A stretch of DNA of 64,000 bases from Telopea speciosissima (GCF_018873765.1 NC_057916.1:29425501-29489500); one strand, 5' to 3'. Shown: positions 43,217 through 55,275, counted from the first letter of the stretch. Numbers and translations: made by a program. Notes: generated from the letters alone by a model not told the origin.

Positions 43217-43828
43217 GAAAAGAAAAATGCCATAAGCCAAACCAGAACATAGGATGATTTTTGGGTAGGATAGCATTCTTAGGCTGTGTTAGGTATACAT
43301 TCAAGGTCAATAATGCATTCCAAGAAATAATACCAAACTCAACCTTATTCTTCCACTCATGATCTTTAACATTTGGATCCACTACATATTTGACGTATAT
43401 TTGTAATCTCATCATCTCAACCTTGACATTTTGCGAGTTCCAGGCACTCAATCCCCTGTAGATCTCAATTCTCAATCGTGTTTAAAGAGAATGGACTATA
43501 CAAATATACATTATATAATGGATTATTTTAAATAAGGCTGTGTTTGGTATGATCTAGAATACATTCCAAGAATGCATGCCAAACGCACTCTTACTTACCT
43601 CAATTTAAGTAAGTTATATGTTGGGGTGGGCACTATAATTTGTCACAATGTCTGGGAAGAAAAGAACCTATAGATTTTCAAGTCATCTACCCGTTAGCCT
43701 CAGCCTCTCATTGTCCTTCGGACAATTTTGCAAAGCTGTAATGAATGTGATATTGGTTCCAGGAAGTAGAGGATTTTTAAGCAATAAATTATGATGGTGT
43801 CAACTTAAGTCCAGCCTTACCAAAAACC

Positions 43829-43863
<35 letters not shown>

Positions 43864-44224
43864 GTGGATGAATCATCAAAACAGTAAGGATGTTTTGTGA
43901 TAGCAGGTGGTGGCTTTTTTTCTCCATCAGGATCAATTCATGTCATGGAGGCAGCAAAAATAAGAAGTGCACTCAGATGAGCAAGGAAGCTGGCAATCCA
44001 TGAAGAACCACAATAAAGCATCCATCAAAAACCACAAATCAAAAAAACATCCAAAATTATGAATTAACCATTCATCACAAGTTATCTTACATCTTAACTG
44101 CCACTACAAATTAGCTAGTAAGTTCAGCATCCATCATAAACTAGATCTGATTAATGGAATTGTCTACTCTTAAGTAGAAAGGTAATCCCATAAAAATGTC
44201 GCATCATGTTCTTATCGGTCTGAA
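43217..44224. other. Intergenic
   Basis: No gene recognised. A ~25-base A-run at ~43830-43855 looks like a retroposed tail, but no upstream body was identified. Confidence 0.4.
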
Positions 44225-44392
44225 ACTTCATCAACCACTGTGTATGTAAACCCTCTCTTTTTGCAAAGGCAGATCTCCGTGTCTACTCATGCTCATTCAA
44301 ATCATCAAACTTCATTAACCACTGTGTATGTAAATCCTCTCTTTTTGCAAAGGCGGATCTCTGTGTCTGCTCATGCTCATTCAAATCATCAA
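44225..44392. repeat. 84-bp tandem duplication
   Basis: Unit ACTTCATCAACCACTGTGTA... at 44225 and 44309, two copies with about six differences. Minus-strand frames through 44230-44800 read as a possible decayed gene (HAPVECSHCG, a CxxC pair) but no family was recognised. Confidence 0.88.
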
Positions 44393-44987
44393 ATGCATCT
44401 TCTAGTGTGGATTCATCAAAGCCTTCAATTTTCATCACTTTGATATTCGAAGAGAGACAATCTTGGCAAATTGTGTTATGATTATTTCCAGAAAACTCTT
44501 GTTGGGTTTCTTTCCTTGATTCACCTCATCAATAAGGAAGTCACAGAGCCTACATTCCATACTAGTCATGCATTCAACTGCGCATTGGAAGTGTGTATGA
44601 AAGCCTTACCCACAGTGAGAACATTCCACTGGGGCGTGCCTTAGTTCTTGAATCCAGCTGTACCTGCATTTCGTAACATGTTTGGTATCCACTGGGGCGT
44701 GCCTTGTTTTCAGGTATGGACTCCAGTGATTCAAAACAGGTCGACTCGAGATCAAATCGCCCAGTTCTGCTGGAAAAATCCGAGATAAACCATCCAAATT
44801 AGTCTAAAAACAATGAAATTCAAAATCACTGTAAGAAATGAGAAGAAAGGAAGGAATAGATAAAACACCTAGCAAAAAGAAACTTAAGGATTTGGCAGCC
44901 AGCAATGGTGAATTTAAGAGTCGCAGCAGCACTCACGCACGTCTGTCTTCAAGCCCTAGATTCCACAGACCACAAGTTTCGTATAAA

Positions 44988-44991
<4 letters not shown>

Positions 44992-45033
<42 letters not shown>
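44992..45033. repeat. (GA)n microsatellite
   Basis: About 21 GA units, then a G-run. Confidence 0.95.
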
Positions 45034-45039
<6 letters not shown>

Positions 45040-45841
45040 AGGGGAACGTCGAGCGCCATTGATGACCTCTGTGTTCAGAGAGGCTCCAACAGTAAGGGAT
45101 GAAAACTCGCTCGATCCATTGGGCCTCGACAAACAAATTCAAGAAAACAACTTCCCATAGAATTTGTAAAAGGTCATTTTACGGGTTATGCTCCCAAAGG
45201 TACAATATGTTGATGAGTTTTAAATTCATCTTAAAATTAAAATCCTCTAAAATGTTATTGCAGAAGTTGATTTTACAGACAAACAAATGGAGCCCTAGAT
45301 AGTGAGCTTAGTGCATCTCTTCTGTTACTATCGCTATCATAAGGAGTACCAATTCCTGTATTTTTAAATAAAATCTGGGCTCTACCGGGTGATTTACTCT
45401 GTGTTTGCTAACACAATAAAATTTATACAAATTACAAAAAATGCACTCAAACAAAACTACCATATCTTAATCATAATTTCTCTTTAATTTTTTACATCGT
45501 TGGATCATGGGTTTTGATCATTTTCTAGAGCATCAAAATTAACAGCTGAATGAACCACAACTCGGTCCAAAATATTAACAGCATTTTGAAAAATGATGAG
45601 GTAAATGGGGAGGTGTGGAAGGAAAATTGTAAGGTATTCATACATATCAATAGATGTAAATCTTACAGACAAAAAGTAGGAGAAAGACCAAGTGAATGAT
45701 AGAATCATATACTTTTCATGTTTCTTCATTGATCAATTAGTAAAAGAACAGAAGATCCACATTTCAATCGGAGGATCTGCATCTAAACAGATACAAAGAA
45801 TGATAGCATTACCACCACACAGAATAGGGGGCTACACTGTT
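45034..45841. other. Intergenic and 3' flank of the isomerase gene
   Basis: AT-rich; the last few hundred bases are likely 3' UTR of the minus-strand isomerase gene. Nothing else recognised. Confidence 0.4.
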
Positions 45842-47608
45842 CTACAATCCTGCAGAGACCAATCCGTGCAGTGTAACAATACCAATCACAATGTTTTGAT
45901 GGTTAACAACCGGCAGGAATTGCACAGGTGATGGTGGGGACTCCATCTTCTGCATAGCCTCCACTGCCATGGCATCTGGACCAATTGTTCTTGGGTTCCT
46001 GGAAAAACCTAAAAGGTGTCAATACTTAGTATTGGCAAGAAAAAATTAAAGAAGTTACATTCAAGTCAGTTACAGGCTTACCTGTTGCACATCTCCCCCA
46101 CTGTGAGCTTGAAGATGCCTTCTCCACTGGCCTTCAGGGTGCGACGCAGGTCACCATCTGTGAAAGTTCCAATGAGATGGTACTGATCATCAACAACCAG
46201 AAGACATCCACATCCCTTGCTTGTAAGCTCCACTAACTGATCCATTATCAAATCTCCTTCCCTGCATACTGGAAGCTCCTCCTGCTTCTTCATAACATCT
46301 TTTACCTGCAAATAACATAGTCCCACTGAATCAGAGGTCCAGAAATAATTTTTTCTTTCCGTTTTACCCCAACCCTCACCCTCTAAAGTCTCTTCAAATT
46401 GGATTTATAGGAACCATTGGTAGTGGTGCCATTTTGTAGTTATTACCAAAACTATCAATATTAGAAAAAGGAAAACACAGGTGAGTGCTTAGAAATTAGA
46501 GTTCAGCAATTAATCAAGGTTACAAGCAAATCCCCGCAGTCCTTAAGTCCCTGTTATCACCATCAGTAATTCAAGAAGCTTCCAGAGAATAAGTAAACTG
46601 TGTAATTCCTAACTCATAATATATGACTGGTTAGGTCTAAATTACCATGAAACAGCAGTTCTGATCCCATCTTTGAGTCCTGAAATAGCTGAAAAAAACA
46701 AACTACTACACAGCCTCGAAAAGGACAGCCAAACTACCGGGTTTAATAATATAAGTTGAGATTAAACTAAAGGAGCTCAGATCTAAAATACCAATGGAGC
46801 ATCAGAAAAAGCTAATGATTGATAAGGAACGTAATTCCAAACTCAATTCTCCAATGAATTCCACCAGAACTAACTTTGCACCCTTAAAACAGATAGTAAG
46901 AAAACAAAAAATGGGAAGAATGCTCAATCTTATCGTCACTTGAATGGAAGACATTCTTACCTTGAAGATTAAGCTCTTGCCGATCTTCCCAGCCGGATGA
47001 TTCGAAGCATACTCATCCTTGCTTAAATTCCTTGCAGCCATCAGAGCAATAGCCACGGTGTCCCCAAAAACCATCTGAATCGCGGTAGAAGTCACCGGTG
47101 CCAGATCAAACGGGCACAATTCTCTCTCCAAAGGTAAATGTACATTCAAGTCACAAAGACTGGCCAACAAATTGTCCTCCGAAGATGTGATGGAGATCAA
47201 GAACACTCCTTTCGCCTTAGCGCAGGGAACCAACTTAAGGAGCTCCTCAGTGTTCCCAGACTTACTAAAGAGAACCAGGAGATCTGAATTGGATAAAATG
47301 CCGATATCTCCATGGAGAGCATCGACAGGGGACAAGAAACCCGATCGAATGCCGAGAGAGATGAGAGTCTGAGAGATCTTCTGAGCAACGAAACCGGATT
47401 TGCCAACGCCGGTGAAGAAGATAGTACCTTTGGCATTCAATAAGGTTTGAGTGAAGGAAAGGGTTTGAGAGAGGTCGAGATTCTGGAAGAAGAAATTCAG
47501 GTATTTCTGCTGGCATTTGAAGAGATTAAGGAGTTCGCTAGGGTTTATTAGGGTTTGGGTCTTTTCAGGAGCTTCAAAAACATTGGAACTTGGATCAAGA
47601 GACCCCAT
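45842..47608 (-). CDS. SETH3: Arabinose-5-phosphate isomerase (KpsF/GutQ type, SETH3-like), SIS + two CBS domains
   Basis: Interconverts ribulose-5-phosphate and arabinose-5-phosphate, the entry to KDO, a sugar of the pectin RG-II (family knowledge). Exons on the minus strand: 47608-46961, 46305-46082, 45998-45842, with GT-AG introns of 655 and 83 bp and phases 0 and 2. The product is 342 residues, close to the plant family length. The SIS domain spans ~30-190 with [40 protein letters not shown] and [16 protein letters not shown]1 is [14 protein letters not shown] to [15 protein letters not shown]2 is [18 protein letters not shown] to [15 protein letters not shown]. No transit peptide is evident. 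The start MGSLDPSS is the first ATG; the leader carries a GA run at 47637-47655. Intact and likely functional. Confidence 0.95.
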
Positions 47609-47636
47609 TTCTCCCTTCTTCAGCTTCTGCTGTTGC

Positions 47637-47655
47637 ACAGAGAGAGAGAGAGAGA
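47637..47655 (-). promoter_or_regulatory. GA/CT microsatellite in isomerase 5' leader
   Basis: AGAGAGAGAGAGAG run ~30 bases upstream of the isomerase ATG, CT-rich on the sense strand as is common in plant leaders. Confidence 0.5.
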
Positions 47656-48257
47656 TCGGTGGGTTGTTTGACCTTGAATTGAAAGCGTTGTTTGCAACGA
47701 GGGGGGAGGGGGTTGCGTCCGTAGAGAATTCCGTTATTTTACGCGGTTACCGGAGGATTTGCAGAGGGCTTCAAAAATCGGACGGCAATGTGATGGCGGC
47801 GGGAATGGGTCAGGTACGTCATTAGCTGATCATAATCGTTCATTGGTGGGGCCAGGATCAGCCACTGCGGTTGGATTCTTTGATTCTTCGTTCTTCCTTC
47901 CACCTTCTCTCTCCTGACTCCCGTGTGCAGGTTGCTGAGTCAGAAGCTTACACAGTTACACTTTGGATCTAGAATCTGAATCCTTCTTTTTAGGGAAAAT
48001 GTCACGGACAGCCCCTGATAAAGTATGTCGTATTTCACGAACACCCAAAGAAATGTCAAAACATCAACCTTCCTCCGTGACGTTAAGCACAGTTAATACT
48101 CAAAGTTGAAATGTCCATATTAATCCCAATCCCAGGGTAGTTATACCACTGTTGTAATTAATTTTTTTTTTCACTTCTGCCCTCCATATACTTCTCATTC
48201 TACTTTAGATTATTTTTTTTGGGGACATTTCTTAGATCCACTTGATAAAAAAATTTA
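47656..48257. other. Isomerase promoter side / intergenic
   Basis: No coding recognised. The promoter of the minus-strand isomerase gene must lie here. Confidence 0.45.
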
Positions 48258-48428
48258 AGGGAAAAAGTTCTCTGTTCGATAGTGTAGCTTATGCTAGCAC
48301 TCCCATGAACCTATCTCTCTCTTCCCCATGTGAAAAGACACCTCTGCCCCCTTATTTTAAGGAGGAGAGAGATAGACACATGGGAGTGTTGACGTAGGCC
48401 ACACTCCCGTACAGAAAACTGCTTCCCA
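48258..48428. mobile_element. Foldback MITE, CACTCCCATGAA family, copy 2
   Basis: The same layout as the 43056 copy: CACTCCCATGAACCTATCTC on the left, GAGAGATAGACACATGGGAG on the right, and the shared tail ACAGAAAACTGCTTCCC. About 170 bp. Confidence 0.8.
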
Positions 48429-51060
48429 AGAGTTAATTACAAGATTAATAGTTTTAAAATATATTTACGATTACTAGTTTCAATTTTAAAAAGATTTACT
48501 CAATTCCCAAAGTTATTTTTTGCTCATACTACTTCGAGATGAAAACAAAATTAAACTTCCTTAAATACCCCAACCTCTTTTCAGCGTCTCTCTCCACATA
48601 TTTTTTTATTTAATTCTTTTATTTTTAATGCCATATGTGGGATCCACCTCCTCTTTTTTCTCTGAAGAACGCTGCACCATACCGCGCCTACAAATCGCTT
48701 GGAAGCTCCACCTCTACCTTTAAGCCTCACCCCCTGCTTCTCTGCCCTTTCCCCTCCCCCCATCTCCCGTCAACACTGGGAACTTTGTCAAACCACGGGA
48801 CAGTAAATTTGAATGGTAAAGTTTTGATTCGCGCCTAACTGATAATAGCCCGATGAGATTCTAAAATGCTCCTTCACTATCTTGCCATGGCTGCTCCGTT
48901 CCTGCAGAAATCCCAAATCCCTTTGCACGCAGACCCAAAATCGAACCTTGAGTTTAGAAACAATGATTTCGGAGGAACCCATCTTAGGATCAGCTTTTCT
49001 CACAGAATCCACTTCAGAGATGGAATCTCCACAAACCCAATTCTCAAATTGATATTTTGGTATGCTAAAACTACCTCACCCTTTTCACAAATTCAGCGAG
49101 AGAAAGATGTTGATCAGGATAACGTAATCGAAGATCTTTTGATCTTCCTCCACTAACTGATTTCGTCTCAATAATTCACTGTTAAAAAGGAAGTAGAGAG
49201 GGTAGACGTTGAATATTCAAGGGCTTGGAAATTGGAATGGACGCTTGATAGCACAAAGATCTCTTCTGGGTTTCTGGGTTTTGAGATTCAAGAGCCCAAA
49301 ATGTCTTATTCTTTTATTGAAAATTGGGAGAAAGCTTACATTTTTATCATCATCAAGGAGATGATCTAGTGGTAGTAGAGGAATCCGACGTTGTGTGATT
49401 CTGCAACATTTTATGCTCCGTTACGCACCAGAAAAAAGGTAGTAGAGGAATCCAGTAAAAAACCTCATCTCTTTGCTTGAACATCTTAAAAAGATTAATG
49501 CACCACAGATAGGCAGAGAAGAGGAAAGACGGAAAATGGTGGGGGTGGGGAGGGTGTTGTAGAAAGGAGGTCGGCGGGAATGGGGAAGGGCAGGGAAGCG
49601 GGATGGGTGGGTTGCGAAGGAGGGGGAGTGAAAGCGGGAGAGAGAGATTGGGTGTTGCAGGTGGGGGTGGAGTTGCAGAGCAAGGTGAGGGTGTTGTAGC
49701 CTGTAGGGGTGGTTACGCCTTGGTGGAGAAAGAAGAAGACGATGAAGAAAAAGGAGGAGGAGATGGTGGTGGGTCCCGCAATTAATTAAAAATATGAAAA
49801 AATGAAAAAAAATATAAAACAAAAGAAGATGAAGTGATTTTGGGGTATGAAAAGATTAAGGGATGTTGGGGTATTTTAGGAAGTTCAGTCTATTTATATC
49901 TTGGGTTACATGAGCAATAATTAACTTTGGGGAATTAGGTAATTCTTTTTAAAATTGAAACTAATAGATGTAAAATATATTTTAAACCTGTTTATCTTGT
50001 AATTGACTTTCTTATTTAGAAGATATAGGCAATTTTCTCTTTTTTTTCCTTCTTGTAATTTCACTTTTCTCTCTCTATCCCTCTCCTTCTCCGTCTCCAG
50101 CATCCCCTCCCCTCCTCTGCTCAGACTCTCCCCCTCCCTTCTGGCCTTCCCCGACTTTTCTGGCTTCGGCTCTCCCTCCCTCTACCCCTCTGTAATTGCT
50201 GAATCCAACCCCAATCTCCAGAAGTGTTTGTTCTATCCGCTATATCCTTAGAAGCCATCATTCTAAAGCCTACCTCCTTTTTTCATCCTTCCCCGATTTG
50301 TATTATATCACTTTCAGAAAAAGTGTTTCTACAATGATAATTAATAATCGAAACAACTGAAAATCTCAAAACAAATCCCACAGGCTCTTCTATAATCTGT
50401 ATCATTCCTGTTTTATAGGAGATCAAGTCAATACTTATCCATATGTTTCTTGTTTTCTTCAGAAAAATTAGAATAAAATTACATTAATGGTATTATGGGA
50501 TTTTAGAAAATTTGTAAATATCTACGTCATCACTTAATGACGTTTTTTAACAAATAGGGTATGATTGATAGAATCTTTCAAAAGTAGGAGAGTACATTAT
50601 CATTATTCAAAATTTGGGAGAAAGATTTGATATTATGGATACTTAGAGGGGAGGAGATGATATTTACCCAAAATACGTTGACGAGAAGTGGAAACTTACA
50701 TTAATAATCAAGACAAACCAAGATGACTTGAAAATTTCCGAATCCAACTTGGAGGGGTCCCATGGTCCTTAGCAACGTTGCTTATTGAAATTGTACTAAG
50801 CTCAGCCATGATTTTGTAATATATTTGATGCAATTGTCTTGCCTCTCCCAAAGTTACAATTCCTCCTTACCTATTCTATAACCTTTTCTAAGTCACCATC
50901 ACAATAATTAATCAAATAAAAGAAGAGGGTTTCATCCAAGGGCAACGTAAGAAGGAATTTGCACAATACAATCAATGAGGAGTTGAAAAATGGTACCACT
51001 CTTATGGGACCTATATGGGATCCACATGATCAAAATAAGAAAAAGAAATGTCATTGCGAG
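48429..51060. other. Gene-poor stretch with possible small gene remnant
   Basis: At 48887-49156 (+) a 90-codon frame begins MAAPFLQKSQIPLHADPKSN, which might be an organelle-targeted N-terminus, but no family was recognised and no intron/exon continuation was found. 49500-49780 is G-rich on the plus strand (GGAGG/GGGTGGG words). 50040-50280 is C/T-rich. No function assigned. Confidence 0.3.
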
Positions 51061-51510
51061 TGACTAGGTTGTAAATGGATAATTGAAAATCCGAATTCGA
51101 TCCACATCCGTATGCGTTTAGGAATATCTGTATTCGTTTAGAGATATCCGAAAAAAAATTCGAATATTTTGATAAAAATCAGTTCAAAAAAAAATCCGAA
51201 TACTTAATAATAAAAAAAATAAATAAATAATGATCTTGAGGGTTTTTGAAGATTCAATAGGTTCTAGAATATGAGGAAAAGAGAATCATGATCTAAGAGA
51301 TATAGATTGAGAGTGAATTATATCCGCTAGGGGGAGGAAGGTTCGGGTTACACAAGGCAAAAATGTAAACAGATGGTCGAAAATCAGAATTCGATCCGCA
51401 TCTGAATCCGTTTAGAGGTATCTGTATACGATCAGGGAATATTCAGATCCGACCACATCTGATCCATACCTGAACCCAATCCGATCCATACCTGAACCCA
51501 ATCCGATCCG
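51061..51510. repeat. Decayed repeat with ATCCGAATCCG words and a short tandem repeat
   Basis: Two related segments, 51090-51200 and 51370-51430, share 'gaattcgatccacatccg'-like and 'gaattcgatccgcatctg' words and 'cgtttagaggtatc'. 51464-51507 is a ~22-bp unit (GATCCATACCTGAACCCAATCC) repeated twice. Probably an old TIR element. Confidence 0.5.
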
Positions 51511-51733
51511 TTTATAGGCTTGTGCGTGTCCCATTGTTTATTGTGTGAGGAGAGTATAAAAGAATTTGTACAAGAATAGTGAACCCAACCCGGTGTGTGT
51601 TGTGTATATCCACGTTTCCACGGTCCCAAAAATCAATTAACCTTTTGGGATTGGTGTGTGGTTTGTGTGATTTCACTTTCCTAAAAAAAAGTAAGGACAT
51701 TAAAGGATTCATCAATGAAGGGGCCTACATGGC

Positions 51734-51780
51734 CCTATCTATCTATCTATCTATCTATATATATATATATATATGTATGT
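51734..51780. repeat. (CTAT)n(AT)n microsatellite in the UGT promoter
   Basis: CTAT units followed by AT units ~100-145 bases upstream of the UGT start codon, overlapping the likely TATA position. Confidence 0.95.
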
Positions 51781-51921
51781 ATAAGCTCATCTCTTCTCAT
51801 TCCCCTCAACATTCAAAAACGATCCAATTTGTATAACCGCTCCCTTAACATTCATTGTCCATTACATTCACAGCCACAATGGTAAAAGCTCAACAAACCC
51901 CTCACATTGTCACTCTACCAG

Positions 51922-52112
51922 TCGGATCCAGATCTTCTACGGCACGGGCTGCCCGGCTTGCCATGCTACGCAGACACAAGGTGGTGCGCATTGACCATCT
52001 TACCACTGCCTGATCGCCTTGCCCAAGCGGGGATAAGGCAGTCATTGCATGAGGCCCTGTGTCTGCACAACACAAGCAAGACAGGGCAGTGCACCGTAGA
52101 AGATCGGTGTTG
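51922..52112. mobile_element. Foldback MITE, family F1 (191 bp), in UGT
   Basis: Flanked by a 7-bp duplication CTACCAG (51915-51921 and 52113-52119). The left arm GATCTTCTACGGCACGGGC pairs with the right-arm GATCTTCTACGGTGCACTGC complement, and the core reads 'cattgaccatcttaccactg' / 'cttgcccaagcggggataag'. Related copies are at 62159-62345 and 62409-62592. Confidence 0.88.
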
Positions 52113-52449
52113 CTACCAGCCCCAGGGATGGGTCACCTAATCCCACTCGCTGAGTTTGCAAAGCAACTTGTCCTCCACCACAACTTCTCTGTCACATTTA
52201 CTATCCCAATTGATGGTTCTCCTCTGATAGCCCAAGAGGCCTTCTTGGCCTCCCTACCCAAAAGCATAAATTCCATGTTTCTACCCTCGGCCGGCCTTGT
52301 TGACATCGATGTCGATGTGCCCATGGAAACCCGCATGTGCCTCGCAATAGCTCGATCGCTCCTGGCTCTTCGTGAGCTGTTCAAGGTCTTAACTACAATA
52401 CTAGTACTCTTGTTGCCTTGGTTGTTGATCACTTTGGCACCCAAGGATC

Positions 52450-52627
52450 ATTATTCTCCCCGGTTTCTCTGCCGGAACAGTTGTTTGGTTCCTCTCATAG
52501 GGGACCAGAAATGACGACCTAACCCCTTGCCTGAACACATTGCCCAAGTGAAGTTAAGTCATCATTTCCGCCTCCCTATGAGAGGAATTGGACAACTGTA
52601 CCGGGCAGGGAACTGGACCGGATAAAA
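52450..52627. mobile_element. Foldback MITE, family F2 (~178 bp), in UGT
   Basis: The left arm (TTATTCTCCCCGGTTTCTCT, GGTTCCTCTCATAGGGG) matches the reverse complement of the right arm (ending at GGATAAAAATT). The core 'cctaaccccttgcctgaaca' and 'cattgccc' resembles F1. A similar copy lies at 55121-55275. The exact target duplication is unresolved. Confidence 0.82.
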
Positions 52628-53458
52628 ATTCCATTCGATGTTGCCAAGGAATTCAAGGTTTCACCTTACATCTTCTTCCCCTCACCAGCTGTTTTGTTGT
52701 CATTGTACTTTCATTTGCCGAAGCTTGATCAAATGTACTCTTGCGACTATAAAGATTTGCCTGAAGCAGTGAAGTTGCCTGGGTATGTACCACTTCATGG
52801 AAGAGATCTAATGGATCCGGTTCAAGATAGGAAGGGTACACCCTATGCATGGTCTCTATATCATTCCAAACGTTTCAATTTGGCTGAAGGTATTCGATTG
52901 AATAGTTTCCTTGACTTGGAACCAGGGGCTATTAAGGCCATGAATGAAGATGGAGACCTAGGCATGTCACCGGTCTACCCAATTGGACCGTTAATACAAG
53001 ACGGTTCGAGGGATGGTGTTGATGGGTTTGAGTGCTTAAAGTGGTTGGACCGACAACCGAGTGGGTCTGTTTTGTTTGTATCATTTGGGAGTGTTGGGGT
53101 GCTCTCACTAGAACAACTATATGAATTGGCTTTGGGTTTGGAGTTGAGAGAGCAAAAATTTCTATGGGTGATAAGAAGCCCAACTCAAAATGCCATGAAA
53201 GTGGCATACTCTAATGGGCAAAGCATTAAGGACCCATTAGATTGCTTGCCCGAAGGGTTCTTGGAGAGGACTAATGGACAAGGCCTAGTGGTACCCTCTT
53301 GGGCTCCTCAGATCCGAGTGCTTAGCCATGTCTCGATTGGAGGGTTCCTTACTCACTGCGGGTGGAACTCAACACTAGAGAGTGTGGTACATGGGGTACC
53401 TTTGATCTCATGGCCTCTCTTTGCTGAACAAAAGATGGATGCAGTGATGTTAGTGGAA

Positions 53459-53546
53459 GATTTGAAACGGAATTATCTTCTGTAGAAGGGGAATTTCATT
53501 ATGTATGTTACTTTAGTTGATTTGAAACGGAATTATCTTCTGTAGA
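53459..53546 (+). repeat. 60-bp-period repeat carrying the UGT stop
   Basis: GATTTGAAACGGAATTATCT plus TCTGTAGA occurs at 53459 and 53519. The first copy ends the UGT frame prematurely. Confidence 0.92.
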
Positions 53547-54754
53547 GTACGGTCGTTGCTCTCTTGACTTGAGGGGTCGTAATCAGTGCAGTCACATATT
53601 GTGAGTTTTGGTACATCAACAGTTGATGTCTCCCTTGACTATATATCAGTGTACTAGATTCACAGTATTTGGCCATAAGATGCCCAACATGGAATCCACT
53701 CCCTTAATTGAGAGAAAATGAGAGAGAATGTCTGTAATTGATTGAAGCCAAATCTAAATCCAGTGGCATTTTGGGAAATTATTTGTAAGGTTTGAAAACT
53801 AATATTATTTAGAGCAAAGACAGGCACGCATCCAGGGTGGCCAACATGTGTCATCCTCTCTTCTCCCCTTTTGAAAAAGACTCCCTTCCCCCTCCCTGTG
53901 TCTAGTCCTATGATTGGTGTAGCTACTAGCTTACCGAAAGCCGGCGGCATGCCCAACCTTCTCCCTATTATGTATTAATAATTATTTTCACAAACATTTT
54001 TTGAAATGTTTTAAAGGTCCAATCAAAATTAAATGAATCTTTTCTCTCCTCTTCGAATTTTGAATTCAGAGCATACTAAAATCATACATTAATAGGATTA
54101 GGCATGATTTGGGATTTGGGATTTGGTTGGTAATTGTCTCCATTATGGAAAGACCCACATATTAACTCTTATCCTTTAAGATTGCCTTAAGGGATTAGGA
54201 TGACAAGATAATGGGTCTTTTTTTTTTGCATTATGGTTGTCATCTTCATGAATGATCTATCCATCGATTCTCTCACTCTACCATCTCTCCCATCGAGCTG
54301 TCCTCTCCTTCTCCTTTATTTATGAGGGTGTGAGGAAGAACAATTAAGGTTTTTGTGAAAACCTTAGGTTTGATGGTTGTTAATTTGGAGGGAATGAAAA
54401 GGGAATGAAAAGCTACGGTGATGGGAAGGTCATACTGCGAAAGGGATAAGATCGCGTAAAAGTCTTGAGTGAGCAAGACTAAAGGTAAATGCGATCACCC
54501 TTTTCTCTTATATTATTACAAATTTTGAACAACCTTCCCCACCGGTGGGACAATCCGCATCGCTAACAGCTCCTGACCCTATTAAACGAGCTTGGATTGA
54601 TGATCATATTTATAAGTTGTTATAGACCTTGGGCTTGGCTTACCAGCTGAGGTCTTTTAAAGAAGAAGCATTGGTTAATTAGACTTTGGATCACTTCCTT
54701 TACTTATTTTGGACAGATGAGCTGTGGAATAAGCTAGTCTAATTAAGGTCCTCA
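53547..54754. other. Downstream of UGT, no gene recognised
   Basis: 53810-53950 has repeat-like sequence with 'ggcacgcatccagggtggcc' and '...ccggcggcatgcccaacc', perhaps another weak foldback. The rest is plain AT-rich sequence. Confidence 0.4.
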
Positions 54755-54759
54755 GTTAC

Positions 54760-54870
54760 TGGGAAAATTATCGCCCCCAGTACTACTGGGGGTGTTGTGC
54801 GCATCGTGCTACGCAGCACCACCCAATGCGCACAGCACCCCCAGTAGTACTGGGGGCGATAATTTTCCCA
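54760..54870. mobile_element. Near-perfect palindromic MITE (111 bp)
   Basis: TIR TGGGAAAATTATCGCCCCCA is exactly repeated in inverse at the right end. Complementarity continues through CTACTGGGGGTG and most of the interior, leaving a loop of under 20 bases. A 5-bp duplication GTTAC flanks it (54755-54759 and 54871-54875). Confidence 0.93.
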
Positions 54871-55120
54871 GTTACATGGACACACTCATGCAACTTCATG
54901 GGTTAGGACATGGAACGTAGGACTTCACCATATTTTATATTCTTAACGAACTTAGGCTCAAACTTTTGGACATATGAAAAAATGCAAGCTCAGCTCGAAC
55001 TGGCCTTAACTACTGTCCAGGCCCATATAACTGGGCTTGTGAATTGTAAATTCATAGTCCTTCCAGTCCATATATGAATCCCATATGGACCAAGTTTGCG
55101 CAATTATAATATCCCGGATC

Positions 55121-55275
55121 TTTATCCCCTTCAGTTCCCTAGTCGCCCTCAACAAGGGGTTGGTGTAATGACCACCCTACCCCTGCACGAACACTTTTGC
55201 CCTGGTGGAGTTCCCCCCCCCCTCTTATTAGAGGGACTGGAGAACTGGCCGGGCAGGGAATTGAAGGAGATAATT
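55121..55275. mobile_element. Foldback MITE, family F2, second copy
   Basis: The left arm TTTATCCCCTTCAGTTCCCT pairs with the right arm GGGCAGGGAATTGAAGGAGA. The core 'aatgaccaccctacccctgc' and 'acacttttgccc' is similar to the F2 copy in the UGT pseudogene. ~155 bp. Confidence 0.75.

Larger units (their letters stand above)
51879..53485 (+). pseudogene. UGT72-like family-1 glycosyltransferase pseudogene
   Basis: Family-1 UDP-glycosyltransferases add sugar to phenolics or hormones; the UGT72 / hydroquinone glucosyltransferase group fits best. The start is MVKAQQTPHIVTLP at 51879. The frame is broken by a 191-bp foldback insertion, resumes as APGMGHLIPLAEFAKQL at ~52117, shifts by one base near 52390 (LFKVL then NTSTLVALVVDHFGT), is broken again by a ~180-bp foldback at ~52450-52627, then stays open 52628-53485. 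The C-terminal half has a complete 44-residue PSPG box from WAPQIRVLSHVSIGG to SWPLFAEQ, including HCGWNS. The protein stops ~15 residues after PSPG, at a duplicated 28-bp sequence, so the usual ~100-residue tail is missing. Not functional. Confidence 0.93.

Noticed and set aside
49421-49822. Pro/Ser/His-rich minus-strand ORF of 133 codons
   Set aside because: Low-complexity translation of a purine/pyrimidine-biased stretch, with no conserved motif, and a same-length alternative frame on the other strand.
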